The position numbers and the translations under genes were made by a program. The notes under the pieces were generated by a model, which was given only the letters and a program-made list of their open reading frames with translations, was not told the DNA's origin and made no database searches. Below are positions 23,213-35,389 of a DNA stretch of 64,000 nt, one piece after another; position 1 is the stretch's first letter, and each line of letters starts with the position of its first letter. Origin of the DNA: Blasia pusilla (Eukaryota > Marchantiophyta > Marchantiopsida > Blasiales). The stretch lies in assembly GCA_050084515.1 (NCBI GenBank), contig CM114271.1, positions 9,858,001 to 9,922,000 of the forward strand. The letters are read 5' to 3'.

Positions 23213-25309
23213 TACCCGAATTTGACTCGTCGCAGATCGGAGTGGGTACTCGTTCTTGATGACCCACGATTGCACCGTCCTCCACTTCAGCGACCTCTTG
23301 ACGCACTGCAGGTTGAAGAGCTCGTCCTTGCTCCCTCCAGTCAAAACTAAGAAACAGCCCCTGTCATTGAGATAAGCGTTTGCAAAGTAAAACAGGAGCG
23401 CGATCTGGTCATAAGAAAGAGGGACATTCCAGTATAGGACCCCGTCGGACGGATTCTCGTCCCACAAGCGCAACCTTGAGGGCAAATCAGCGATGAGGAG
23501 ATCCACCGCCACCTCTTCGACCTCCCCATGGACCGTCGAGGGAGTGTGCCCGTTTCGTTGAAGCTTCCATCCCAGCGTTGTCAATTTCTCGATGGCGGGT
23601 GTCGACGCTTGTGAACTGAAACTTTTTAGCTCATCCAGAAGATTACTGCATTGAATGATGACGCTTGTCCGGGTCGTTGTTTCTCTATGTCTTCCCAAGG
23701 ATGATGGAGTGTATTCCGCATCATGGTCTGCTCCTTGGGACAACCCTGGCGCCTCTCGCTTCCGCTTCTTCCGAGTCTGCGGTCGGCTTGTTGGGGTCTC
23801 TATTACCTCAGACTCTGGTGGAGATTTTTTTTGCGGAGAACCTGGTCTGACCCTCTCTCCCTGCTTGCCCGGACGATTTCGGCCCTCGCCTTGAATTCTC
23901 AGCCTCTCTTTGGGAAGACTCGGCCTCGGAATTCTTCGATCCCCTCGCCTTGGCTTTGAGACCCGTTGTAGATTTGTCCTTGCGATGACAACCTTGGACA
24001 CCAACTCCGTTGTCTCGAGGGCTTGCTCCTCCGCATCTCCTTCCAAAAAGTCTTCAGCCTGCACGAAATTGGGGATGCCGTCCCTACCAGCGGTCACTGC
24101 ATCATAGAGCAGGCGTAGATTTTTCTCGGTTATTTCTTCAGGGTTGTTGAAGTCCAGCCAGATCAGGCAATTCTCCACCTCCCAGTTGGACATGCTTTGA
24201 GCCATCTCCATGTCGTACATGGAAAATCTCTCTCCATCAGGCGGAGAATCCCACAGTTTGCAGGCTGTCGGTATTTTTTGCCATGTACCTACATTCTTAC
24301 AATGGACGAGATACCTGAACACCATCCGTTGGGCAGCTCTTAGTTGAGATGCATCGACCGCCTGCTCTTGAAGATCTCGATTCTTCTTTGCAAAATCCCT
24401 TTTCTTCGCCTCTATTTCTTCATCAAGGTTTGCTTGAGGGAGGATGCGATCCTTGAACATCGTCTTGAAGCCTGGGTTTTTTATAGGCTTGTCCCACATG
24501 TCATCCAGCCAAAGTTCAAAATCTTCAACACTCTCCAGGTTTGTTTCCTCCGGAACTGGCTCTATTCTTTTCAGCTCGGCTTGGAGATCCACGAGCATGG
24601 ACTTCCCGAGAAGCCGCAACGCGTCCCAGAATGACCATTCACGGAGCCAATGGGAGATCACTGGATCAGAGACACCCGGAGGATGGTGTGCCACCCTCTT
24701 TTGAGCCTCTATGCCCTCGAGACTGATTTTCATAAGTCGGATTCTCCTAAATTCCGAAATTCCGGACAAGGCAAATCGATGGACGCGGTCGAGAGACACT
24801 TTCTCCCCAATCTGACTCTGCGGATCTTCATCCCTCTTCCGCTGGTGCTTGATTATCGTCTTCATCTCCTTGTAGAAATTGGGGCCAAGTTCGGGGTTGA
24901 GAATGGCGATGTAGCGCTGCATCTTGTTTGCCGTGTTCTTCATAGCTGCAGATACTACAATTTGGATGAATTTAGCACGCTCAGACAGAGCCACTTTCTC
25001 CCTCCGCTCCAGCTCCAATGCAACACTCTTCTTGGCGGCTTGTATCTTCGACCAACAAAGGATTGTCACGGTTGCATCTTGGGAAATAAATGTATTTGCC
25101 CAAGTCTTTTTTTAGTTATTTGAGCACCCTTTGCCAGCATCTCATTTACAAGGGCGTCGCCCAAGAACCCCTTGTACTCTGCCGGATGCGTCGTTAGCAC
25201 TTTCTTCACCCGATCGCAATCTTGGATCCAGTGGTGGGTGACATTCCCCTCCGATACAATCCTGCACGTCCAAACTCAATATCAAAATTTTTGCAAGCTA
25301 CATGGGTTC

Positions 25310-25892
25310 CTGCAACCCGTTGGACTCCGATAGGTTGTCACAGCTCATGGCCGGAATGTTAGCTATGGGCTAAATTTTGCAACCCATCAGAGTCTGACGG
25401 ATTGCATTAAGATTTGTGATTGCCTGGTTTCAACCCATCGGACTCCGACGGGTTGTCAGATAATTTGTATTTAGAGAGTTGTCTCCGCAAGAAAAGTGAA
25501 CATATCAACCCGTCAGAGTCTCACAAGTTGCGCAATTTCAATTAAAGCTGCAATTTGACTCCAAAAATCTAACTCCCTTACTCCGATTACCTTCTCGTGT
25601 TGGCAAATGCAACCTTTCGGACTCGGACGAGTTGCTTTCGGCCAAAAATATCCTAAACCAATGGTTTGTCGAACAACTCGTCGGACTCCGACAAGTTGCT
25701 TTCAGCCAAAAACATCCTAAAACAGCGGCCAGTTGAGCAACTCCTCGGACTCCAACGAGTTGCTTTCGGCCAAAAAATCCTAAAATAGCGGCCAGTCGAG
25801 CAACTCGTCGGACTCCGACGAGTTGCTTTCAACCAAAAACATGCCAAAAATAGTGGCGAGTCAAACAAGTTGTCGGAGTCCGACGGTTTGCG
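25310..25892. repeat. Palindrome array in intron 2, left arm
   Basis: About ten palindromes fill the intron after the ParB-like exon. From about 25608 the spacing is regular at 63-67 bp (25608, 25671, 25735, 25798, 25865), with a shared spacer resembling tttcggccaaaaacatcct. Several units use the variant half-site CAACTCGTCGGA with the matching TCCGACGAGTTG. Confidence 0.88.
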
Positions 25893-27344
25893 GCAAGAGG
25901 AAACTTACCTGTTCATGGCATGCATTGCCATCTCCACCGTCGCCATGTGAAGAGGGTATGGATTTAGCACGACTGCCTTCACGCAAAAATGCGCCTCCAA
26001 TTAGTTTGGGCGCTCCTCTGCAAACTAGGTCCACGCCATGAACCTGTGGTTTCCATCCCAGATGAAGAAATACAGGTTCCGCATCCAACTTAATCGCCCT
26101 TCTGAATTCCTGACCTCTCATCCTCCAGAATGTGTCGAGCGCTTCCAAGTCCTCCTTCGTAACCAGCGCTTGGGTTCCATGTTCATCGTAAGGCTCAACA
26201 TAGAACGGAGGGAAGCTGTCGACGTAGGATGCTGTCGCTGCCGATTGTTTTAGCTTCGCAATATCCTCGTCAGACTAAATTTCGCGGACGTACTCCATTG
26301 TCCGCAATCGGCAAAGTGGAATTCTCGGGGCGTTCTGGCCCTCCATCAGTACCATCTGCTTTACCACCTGTCACAACCGGGAAAAGGTCAATAAACTACA
26401 CTGAATTGCCAATGAATTGCAACATGGCCCTTCACATAACTCAAAGATCCAAGATCGTTTCTTACTCGCTCAAAGATTGGGTCGGTGTCTTGGCCAGCCA
26501 ACTGCTGTGGGACAGCAGATGGCAAGTCCACTCGAAACTCGTCGATCCGATAGAGGTCGATTTCTTCCGTCGGGATAAGAGACGAGGAAGATCGCTCTCC
26601 TGCTTCTTCAGCGATGTCCACCATCTCCACGCTGGCGGTCCTCATGACCTCATCGTCCGTCACTCGAACTTCGTCCGTTTCCGCTATATTGATTGTATCC
26701 CTGGACTTCATCGGGGACATTTCCTGCATCTCAACACTTTCGGTTGGATGGGCCGGGCTTTCTTCAATGGCAATCGCTTTTTCCCTTTGAGCTTTTGCCA
26801 ATTCTGCTCTCCTCACCGACGCGTCCAGACGCTTCTTCTCACGCTTTTCATCGGCGATCCTTTTCTTCAAGGCCTGCGACGCCTTAGCCTCTGCGTTCTG
26901 TTTTTTGAACGTCTCCTTAACACGTTTTGCAAGAAGCTCCTGCTTGTGCATCTCCGCTTCCCTTTCCCGCTCCTTGATTTCTTGCTACTTTATCTCATTG
27001 GCCGAACGAGGCCCTGGAGACGGTGACGCAAGAGTCCTCCCACCCTAGGGGAGTGAAGCTCCCAACCTTGCTTGCTTGATTTTTTTTCCTCGTCATTGTT
27101 CCCAAAAATGCCTCCTATGGACAAGGAAATTTCTTTCTGTGCATGATCCGTCGCCTTGATGAGTCGCCTTGCTGATGTCACGATGAGTCGGCTTGATGAG
27201 TAGCTCGAATCGTCTCGCGATCCTTTGCTCGAATCGTCTCACGATGAGTCGCGGTGTAAAGCGCCCCTTGGTATCTGGTCAGCCGCTGTGGGGAAGAGCA
27301 ATTGAGATCGCGAAACAAAAAACCGGAAATGAGCGAACCCTCGG

Positions 27345-27357
27345 CTATTTATACTTT
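27345..27357 (-). promoter_or_regulatory. TATA box of the left methyltransferase gene
   Basis: The minus strand reads aagtataaatagc, about 250 bp upstream of ATG 27096. The right arm keeps the same box at the same distance. Confidence 0.65.
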
Positions 27358-27439
27358 TCAAGCCGTTGGGCTGACCGTTGGGTCGCATCGTCATTCCGAC
27401 GGTGACGTGTCGGCCGTTATGGAAGTCTGGACGTGAAAA

Positions 27440-28270
27440 ACACCAACCCGACGGCTCTGACGGGTTGCACTCTTTCCGTGGGTTCCAGGCATCCGTCCTC
27501 CTAGCAACCCGTCGGAAATCGACAGGTTGCGCGCCTCCGCCATCTTTGGGCAAGAACGCGGGCTACCAGCGGAACTCGTCAGAGGCCAACAGGTTGCACG
27601 CTTCCTTCATGCAAGTGTTACAAGGCGAGGCACTTGCGCAACCCGTCTGAGGCCGACGGGTTGCGCGCCTCCGCCGTCTTTGGGCAAGAAAGCGGGGCAC
27701 CCGCGCAACTCGTCGGAGGCCGACGGGTTGCACGCTTCCTTCATGTAAGCGTTACAAGGCGAGGCACGTGCGCAACCCGTCTGAGGCGGACGGGTTGCGC
27801 GCCTCCGCTGTCTTTGGGCAAGAAGGCGCGGTACCCGCGCAACTCGTCGGAGGCCGACGGGTTGCACGCTTTGCTTATCTTGGGGTAATAGGCAAGGTAC
27901 CAAGGCAACCCGTCGGTTAGTGACAGGTTGCACGCTTTTCTATCCCTCGGGTAACAATGCGACAACGCATAGTTCTGAGGCAACCCTTAGCAATCCGATG
28001 GGTCACAACATCTACTCTGAGTTGGACAATCCTCCAAAAGTCCCCAACGATTGGTTGCCTTTGCAAATGCAAGTGATGTCTCGTGTTTGATGCTAGCAAA
28101 ATCGACTCAAAAGACCATTGGTCGGCAAGAAGGGGGTACCAACCCATCGGACTCCGACCGGTTCCAACTTGCATTGGGACACGGAAACAAAAAAATAGAA
28201 GTGGGTGATTCCATGCAACCCACGTCTCTGATTCCCAAATTCTGCAACCCATCGGACTCTGTCAGGTTGC
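27440..28270. repeat. Palindrome array in divergent promoter, left arm
   Basis: The roughly 1.35 kb between the two divergent genes holds a dozen palindromes. They alternate two spacer types (gcgcctccgccgtctttggg and cacgcttccttcatg), giving a higher-order repeat of about 125 bp between 27520 and 27870. Half-sites here often read GCAACCCGTC(T/G)GAGG. Confidence 0.88.
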
Positions 28271-28360
28271 AACAGAATTGAATCCATCATGTTAGACATT
28301 TTCACCTACAAAACTTCATCTTGTCAATCAAATTCTGTCAGGAGAATCTGAGTCCCTATT

Positions 28361-28370
28361 CACTATAAAT
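28361..28370 (+). promoter_or_regulatory. TATA-like box of the left transposase gene
   Basis: actataaattaaac lies about 90 bp upstream of the transposase ATG at 28450. The right arm has the mirrored ttaatttatagt near 32937-32948. Confidence 0.55.
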
Positions 28371-28449
28371 TAAACATCCTCATTCTCATTCCTAATCCCA
28401 TTTTTATCCTCATTCTTATTCTCAGTCCTCCCAATGGAATCTTCTGGGA

Positions 28450-30463
28450 ATGGATAATTATGTGAAGCTCACTTGTGGTAGTCATCTAGCGGCCCTTCCT
28501 CAATCAAAAATCGTTCGACCGCAAGCTCGTGAGTCTTTCAAAGCAATGGATGAAAAATTTCTCTCCGTTCGATTTCTTCTCCAAATTGGAACCATCTTTG
28601 TATCCAAGGATATTAGGGTAAAAGGTACATAGGAAATAATAGGTGAGACAGTCCAGCCAGTGATTGGAGACCCTAAAGTATGGAATCTCCTACCTCTAGC
28701 AAATGATCAATACAGAGTTTACGGCTTGCCTCTGAATTCCTCAATTTCCCAAGCAGACGGTCGAGAATTAGCTAGTGCACCGAGCTCTACGTTTGTAACT
28801 CCTAGCTCAATAGATCCGGCATCGACTCCAACTTCACACGCTCGTAACAATGTTGTACTTCCTGAAGACATCCGGATGTCGTCGACCTCAGTGGATCTGT
28901 CGGACACCAATTGGGCCCTCTGTCCCTCTTCTCGTTCCTCTTGCGAGTATCAGGCAATAGTTTGGTATCGTCTTTGGCCTTGAAAATATTCAAGCACATT
29001 CTTGTCGACAAGCTGCCGCCCATATACGATGGTAATTGTATTTTTGAGTTGCCTCCACTTGCTGCTCCTACTCAAAAGAAAGATGGAGGACGCTTGAAGG
29101 GTATGGACAAAAAGTCTGATTATCATCGATGGTGCAGGCTTCAACAGACTAGTGCTTCAATTCTAGATGGTCCTTGGATTGTCTCCCGACGCCAATGCGT
29201 TGGAGCCTTGGAGTGTAGAAGTCCACCATGCTTGTATCTAGAGCGCAACGGGCGGGTGAATACGTCGCAATTCTCCCCCAAGAATGCAGAAACTCCATAT
29301 GAGGTCGGTGCCACCATACCGCCGGGAGGCCATTGATGTCCTCATTGTCAGGCATCCCCTTTCTGCGTTGGAGCGTGTCCTGCATACATATTTTTCATTG
29401 TCCACGACTTGGGCTCCACGTCAGATTACACAAGGCTGGAAATTCATTTTGGCTCCCACACTCATCCTGTGACCGATGCAATTCAGAGACACATCAAGGA
29501 GGATGTGGCAAAGAAAGTGACCAAGGTCTACAAAAACTCTCCGGGCTCAAAGCCTGGAGTGATCAAGCTCACAACAACATCACAAATTTGTGAACAATTG
29601 CTTGGAATCCTTGTACAAGGCAAGATCACGGTTGCTAAGGAGAAACAACTATGGGAAAATCTCGCATTTCTCGCTGATCCTGAATGCTTCCCGAATTTGC
29701 TGCGTCAAATACAAGTACTGGATGGAAAGACCGCCGAAATGGATGCCATTGCCAGAATCAAGGCCAACTCCAGATTTCCATTCATTCAGAGATGGCAGTT
29801 CTTGGGTCAAGGAGGCGAGGGATCCAGGGCCTATGTCTTCAAAATGTAAACCACAGGTCCGTCGAGTGGCCTCGATCTTATAGATCGAATGAGGGAAGGG
29901 GAAGATCTTTACGGCAGCTGGGTAAAATTTGATATTTGCTACAGAGTGCTGAACGGATGGTTGACGATGGGTGCTCATGTTTATGACCATGTGGAGAGGG
30001 ACTCAAAACTATATTTGTCTGTGAAGTAAAAGCAGAAGACATTGGCAGTTTCAAGATGTGATGGTTACTCTTATTGGAGGTGGTGAAGGAAAACAAAAGG
30101 CCACCTCCGGAAATTTATGGGTTCATGGCGGAAAATGCACAACCTGGGTGGATTGCTATCAGGGAAGTGTTCTGGGGTGGAGAGGTTCAACCAGAGAGGG
30201 AAAGGCCGGATGCTTTCCATTGGCAACAGTCTCTGACCCGGTACATCAAATCTTGCATCAAGGAGAATAAGAGGACAGAGCATGTCACTCTGCTCCAAGG
30301 CTGCAAGGACATCAAAACCTTGAAACAAGCCATGGAATGCCAAGAAGAACTTCATGGGTGGTGGAGGAAGCATGCGATTGAGGGGAAGTACAAAGAGTTG
30401 TGCTCTTGGCTGAGTTGGTGGACTGTACGTATGAGACAATGGGGAAACTTCATGCGGCACATG
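28450..30463 (+). pseudogene. Putative zinc-finger/DDE transposase, left arm
   Basis: It opens MDNYVKLTCGSHLAALPQS and is collinear with the right-arm copy, but is broken by a stop (TAG at about 28630) and several frameshifts (near 28880, 29340, 29850 and 29995). Conserved blocks: a Cys cluster, SHTHPVTDAIQRHIKEDVA-like sequence, and FMAENAQPGWIAIREVF followed by AFHWQQSLTRYIKSC. This copy continues about 40 codons further (ELHGWWRKHAIEGKYKELC) than the right copy, which has lost that end. The layout suggests a MULE-like or related DDE transposase with an N-terminal WRKY/GCM1-like finger. The family assignment is an inference from motif spacing. Confidence 0.62.
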
Positions 30464-30569
30464 AGTTCACTATTTCCTCTTGTCAAACTCACGCTCAGAA
30501 CTGCTGGAAAAGTTGCAGCTCAAGTTGAGAAGCGTGGGAACTATAGGGATTTCAAACCAAAGAAACCAA

Positions 30570-30990
30570 GCAACTTGTCGGATGCGACAGGTTGCCCGAG
30601 TGTGCAACCCGTCGGAAACAGACGGGTTTCCCGAGTGTGCAACCCATCGAAAACACACAGGTTGCTCGAGTGTGCAACCCGTCGGAAACGGATGGGTTTC
30701 CTGAGTGTGCAACCAGTCGGAAACCGACGGGTTGCATCAAGAATATTGATGCAACCCGTATAAAAGTATGCAAGCCTCATGTATACAAGGCCTGCAAGGC
30801 CGGATGGGTTTCAGATGACTTGCACTTGGATCTTCTAGCCCGGAGTGGCCAAAGGTTCTTGCAACCCGTCATAATCAGATGGGTTGCAATAGGTGCTTCC
30901 TGGGTGTTGCAACACGTAGGGACCTGACATGTCGCAGAGTCGTTCATGGGATGCCTCGGCCTTGCAACCCGTCTGGTTAGACATGGTTCC
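30570..30990. repeat. Central palindromes and 37-bp minisatellite
   Basis: At the meeting point of the arms, four near-identical units of about 37 bp (30597-30740) each have a gcaacccgtcgga-type half-site, a changed partner and the spacer cgagtgt. A separate perfect hairpin TTGCATCAA-GAATA-TTGATGCAA lies at about 30733-30755. Further half-sites lie at 30860-30885 and 30963. Confidence 0.8.
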
Positions 30991-30994
30991 TGGC

Positions 30995-32885
30995 ATTCCA
31001 TGGCCTGCTTCAAGGTTTTGCTGTCCTTGCAGCGTTGGAGTAGAGTGACATGCTCTGTCCTCTTATTCTCCTTGATGCAAGATTTGGTGTACCGGGTCAC
31101 AGACTGTTGCCAATGGAAAGCATCCAACCTTTCCCTCTCCGGTTGAACCTCTCCACCCCAAAACACTTCCCGTATAGCAATCCACCCAGGTTGTGCATTG
31201 TTCGCCATGAACCCATAAATTTCCGAAGGTGGCCTTTTGTTTTCCTTCACCACCTCCAATAAGAGTAACCAACACATCTTCAAACTGCCAACGTCTTCTG
31301 CCTTTACTTCACAGACAAATATAGTTTTGAGTCCCTTCTCCACATGGTCATAAACGTGAGCACCCATCGTCAACCATCCGTTCAGCACTCTGTAGCAAAT
31401 ATCAAAGCTTACCCAGCTGCCGTAAAGATCTTCCCCTTCCCTCATTCGATCTATAAGATCGAGGCCATTCAACGGACCTATGGTTGACATTTTGAAGACA
31501 TAGGCCCTAGATCCCTCGCCTCCTTGGCCCAAGAACTGCCATCTCTGAATGAATGGAAATCTGGACTTGGCCTTGATTTTGGCGATGGCATCCATTTCGG
31601 CTATCTTTCCATCCAGAACTCGTATTTGACACAACAAATTCCCGAAGCATTCAGGATCAGCGAGAAATGCGAGATTTTCCCATAGTTGTTTCTCCTCAGC
31701 CGCCGTGATCTTGCCCCGTCCAGGGATTCCAAGCAATTGTTCACAAATTTGTGATGCCGTTGTGAGCTTGATCACTCCGGGCTTTGAACCTGGAGAGTCT
31801 CTGTAGACCTCGGCAATTTTCTTTGCCACATCCTCCTTAATGTGTCTCTGAATTGCATCGGTCACAGGATGATTGTGGGAGCCAACATGAAGTTCCAGCC
31901 TTGTGTACTCTAACCTGGAGCCCAAGTCGTGGACAATGAAAAATATGTATGCAAGACACGCTCCAACGCAGAAGGGCGATGCCTGACAATGAGGACATCG
32001 ATGGCCTCCCGGCGGTATGGTGGCACCGACCTCGTATGGAGTTTCTGCATTCTTGGGGGGGAATTGTGACGTATTGACTCGCCCGTTGCGCTCTAGATAC
32101 AGGCATGCTAGACTACTACACTCCAAGGCTCCCACGCATTGGCGGCGAGAGACAATCCAAGGACCATCTGGAATTGAAGCACTAGTCCGTTAAAGCCTGC
32201 ACCATCGATGACAATCAGACTTTTTGTCCATACCCTTCAGGCATCCTCCCTCTTTCTTTTGAGCAGGAGCAGCAAGTGGAGGCAACTCAAAAATGAAATT
32301 ACCATCGTACGTGGGCATCAACTCGTCGACAAGAATGTGCTTGAACATTTTCAAGGCTAGAGACGAAAGCAAACTATTGCCTGATACTCGCAAGAGGACC
32401 GAGTAGGCGGACAGAGGGCCCGGTTGGTGTCCGACAGATCCACTGAGGTTGATAACATCTGGAATCTCTTCAGGAAGTACAACATTATCATGAGCGTGTG
32501 AAGTTGGAGTCGGAGCTGGATCTACTGAGCTAGGAGTTGCAAACGTAGAGCTCGGAGCACTAGGAAATTCTCGACCGTCTACTTGGGAAACATACGAATT
32601 CAGGGGCAAGCCGTAAACTCTGTATTGACCATTTGCTAGAGGTAGGAGATTCTATACTTTACGGTCTGTAGTCACTGGTTGGACTGTCTCACCTATTATG
32701 TCTTCCGTACCATCCACCCTAACATCTTTGGATACAAAGATGGTTCCAATTTGGAGAAGAAATTCAACAGAGAGAAAATTTTCATCCACTGCTATGAAAG
32801 ACTCACGAGCTTGCGGTCGAACGATTTCTGATTGAGGAAGGGCCGCCAGATGACTGCCACAAGTGAGCTTCACATAATTATCCAT
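30995..32885 (-). pseudogene. Putative zinc-finger/DDE transposase, right arm
   Basis: About 630 codons stay in one frame from ATG 32885, with two nonsense codons (TAG near 32655, TAA near 32192). The left arm has Trp and Gln codons there. Central zinc-binding cluster: CVGALECSSLAC, then CPHCQASPFCVGAC, then HVGSHNHPV, which resembles the WRKY/GCM1-type finger of Mutator-like transposases. The C-terminal half has a DDE-like layout: FDICYRVLNGWLTMGAHVYD, then FMANNAQPGWIAIREVF, then DAFHWQQSVTRYTKSC. The place where families of this kind carry the second Asp reads MANN here and MAEN in the left arm, so catalysis may be lost or may use another residue. The 3' end is cut at the arm junction. Confidence 0.65.
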
Positions 32886-33079
32886 TCCCAGAAATTTCGT
32901 ATGGGAGGAGGGTGAGAATGAGAATGAGAATTTTTAATTTATAGTGAAAAGGAAAACAGATATTCATGACAGATTTTTATTGACAAGATGAAGTTTGGTA
33001 GGTGAAATTGTCTGACACAATGGATCCAATTCTATTGCAAAGATTCAATTGTGTTGCAATGTGTTACCGAATTTGGGAA

Positions 33080-33845
33080 GCAAGATTGTTGGAACCTGTC
33101 GGAGTCCTGGTAACTCAACAATTAACCCAAGCTAAGCGAAGCCTGCAACCCGTCAGCTTCGAACGGGTTGCACGCTTCTACCTTACCTTCAAACGCAAAC
33201 ATGGTCAAAGCTAGCAACCTGTCGCTCTCCAACGAGTTGCTTGGATACCGCTCCTTCTTGCCTGAAGATGCCGGAGGATTGCAACCCGTCGGCATCAGAC
33301 GGATTGCCCAATTATCTCACGGTGTAACACTTACATGAAGGAAGCGTGCAAAACGTCTGTTCCCGACGAGTTCCGCGGGTGGCCGCACCTTCTTGCCCAA
33401 AGACGGCAAGGCGTGCAACCCCTCGCCCTCCGACGGGTTGCGCAAGGGCCTCGCCTTGTTTCGCTTACATGAAGGAAGTGTGCAACCTGTCGGACTCCGA
33501 CGAGTTGTGCGGGAAGCCCGCATTGTTAACCCTTGACGAGGGAAGCGTGCAACCCAACGGTCTCCGACGGATTGCGCGGGTACGTCCCATTCTTGTCCGA
33601 AGACGGCGGAGGTGCGCAACATGTCGGTCTCCGACGGGTTGCGCGGGTACGCCCCGTTCTTGACCAAAGACGGCGGAGGCGCGCAACCCGTCGGAGACCG
33701 ATAGGTTGCGCGGGTACCTCGCGTTCTTGTCCGAAGACGGCGGAGGCGCTCAACCCGTCGGTCTCCGACGGGTTGCTCGCGCACCTTGCGTTATCTTCCC
33801 AGGACGGCGGAGGCACGCAACATGTCGGAGTCCGACCGGTTGCCA
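33080..33845. repeat. Palindrome array in divergent promoter, right arm
   Basis: Mirror of 27440-28270. A dozen palindromes are spaced about 60-65 bp apart, with the shared spacers ttcttg(t/a)cc(g/a)aagacggcgga and catgaaggaag(c/t)gtgca. A clean example is near 33751-33777 (CAACCCGTCGGT ... CCGACGGGTTG). Confidence 0.88.
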
Positions 33846-33923
33846 TTTTTCACGTCCGGACTTCCGTAACGTCGCCGTCGAAAGGACGACGGGACCCAAC
33901 GGTCAGCCCAACTGCTAGAAAAG

Positions 33924-33931
33924 TATAAATA
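33924..33931 (+). promoter_or_regulatory. TATA box of the right methyltransferase gene
   Basis: TATAAATA in the context aaaagtataaatagggc lies about 260 bp before ATG 34189. It is mirrored in the left arm. Confidence 0.68.
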
Positions 33932-35389
33932 GGGCAGAAATCACTCATTTCTAGTTTCTCATTTAGCGATCTCCATTCCTCTCTCTCCCGCGCAGCAGCT
34001 GATCAGATACCAAGGGGCGTTCCACACGGCGAGTCATCGCGAGTCGATACGAGGGAACGAGAGCGAGACGGTTCGACCAAACGAGAGCGAGACGGTTCGA
34101 CTGAACGATCGCGAGACGATTCGAGCTTCCCATCAAGGCGACTCATCTCGACATCAGCAAGGCGATTGATCAAGCAATTCCGGGAAAAATGACGAGGAAA
34201 AAAGTTCAAGCAACGAAGTCTAGGAGCTTCACTCCGAAGTCCATTAGGACTCCTGCGTCAACATCTCCAGGGCCTCATTCGGTAAATGAAATTAGGCAGT
34301 AGGAAATCGAGGAGCAAGAAAGGGAAGCGGAGATGCACAACTAGGAGCTTCTTGCGAGACGTGTTCAAGAGGCGCCGACAGACGTAACGCAGAGGCCGAG
34401 ACGTCGCAGCCTTGAAGAAAAGGATCGCCGATGAAAAGAGAGAAAAGAAGCGCCTGGACGGCGTCGAGTGAGAGCATTGGCTAAAGCGAGGAGGGAAAAG
34501 CGATAGCCATTGACGACAGCCCTGCCCGTCCAACCAAAAGTGTTGAGATGCGGGAAATGTCCCCCATGAAGTCCGGGGACACAATCAACATAGCGGAAAC
34601 GCCAGAAGTTCAAATCACGGACGATGAGGTCATGAGGACCGCCAGCGTGGAGATGGTGGATATTGCCGAAGAAGCCGGAGAGCGTTCATTCTCGTCTCCA
34701 AGCCCGGCGGAAGACATCGACCTCTATCAGATCGACAAGTTCGATCGATTTATAGTCTGTATCTCGACACATTGGCTGGTGAAGAAACCGACCCAATTTT
34801 TGAGCGGGTAAGAGAGGATCTGGGTTTTTTGAATTATGTGAATTACAATTCATTGGGAATTCAGTGTAGCTTATTGATCTTGTCCCGGTTCCGACAGGTG
34901 GTAAAGCAGATGGCACTGATGGAGGGCCACAACGCTCCGAGGATTCCACTCTGCCGATTGTGGACAATGGAATACGTCCGCGAAATTCAGTCCGACGAGG
35001 ACATTGCAAAGCTAAAACAATCGGCGGCGACAACATCCTACGTCGATAGCTTTCCTCCCTTCTATGTTCTGCCTTACAACGAGCATGGAACCCAAGCCCT
35101 GGTTACGGAGGAGGACTTGGATAAGCTCGACACATTCTGGAGGATGAGAGACCAGGATTTCAGAAGGCAAGTAGAGGGCACGGAATTCAGCTGGATGAGG
35201 AATCTTTATTTCTTCATCTGGGATGGAAATCACATGTTCATGGCGTGGACCAAGTTTGCAGAGGAGCGGCCCAACTCCTTGGAGGCACATTTTTGCGTAA
35301 AGGCAGTGGTCCTTCCTCCATTCCCTCATCAAATGGCGACGATGGAGATGGCAATGCATGCCATGAACACGTAAGTATCTTCTTGCTCC

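Larger units (their letters stand above)
22140..27096 (-). pseudogene. ParB-like / N4-N6 DNA methyltransferase gene, left arm
   Basis: Exons by comparison with the right arm: first from ATG 27096 to about 26437; second about 26368-25909 with the ParB-like signature IWDGNHRFMAW; third 25261-23216; fourth from 22704. Introns are GT..AG (GTAAG after 23216; ..TTTACAG before 22704). Exon 3 ends with a methyltransferase motif IV-like LLIADLPS and then YLNDRGCFLVLTGGS. Exon 4 has SPALMQTLIELC, then SDLVFDLVGLSGAS, the AdoMet-binding motif I region. This IV-before-I order is that of beta-type amino methyltransferases. A long unassigned helical region precedes the catalytic part. Lesions: stops in the ParB part, a frameshift near 25110 and one after motif I. 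The product would methylate DNA if active; in this family motif IV has DLPS instead of (D/N/S)PP(Y/F/W). Confidence 0.72.

Noticed and set aside
22854-28270. Regularly spaced palindromes as a CRISPR array
   Set aside because: The repeats are themselves palindromic, vary in sequence and spacing, share similar spacers, lie in introns and promoters of a plant transposon, and no cas genes are present.
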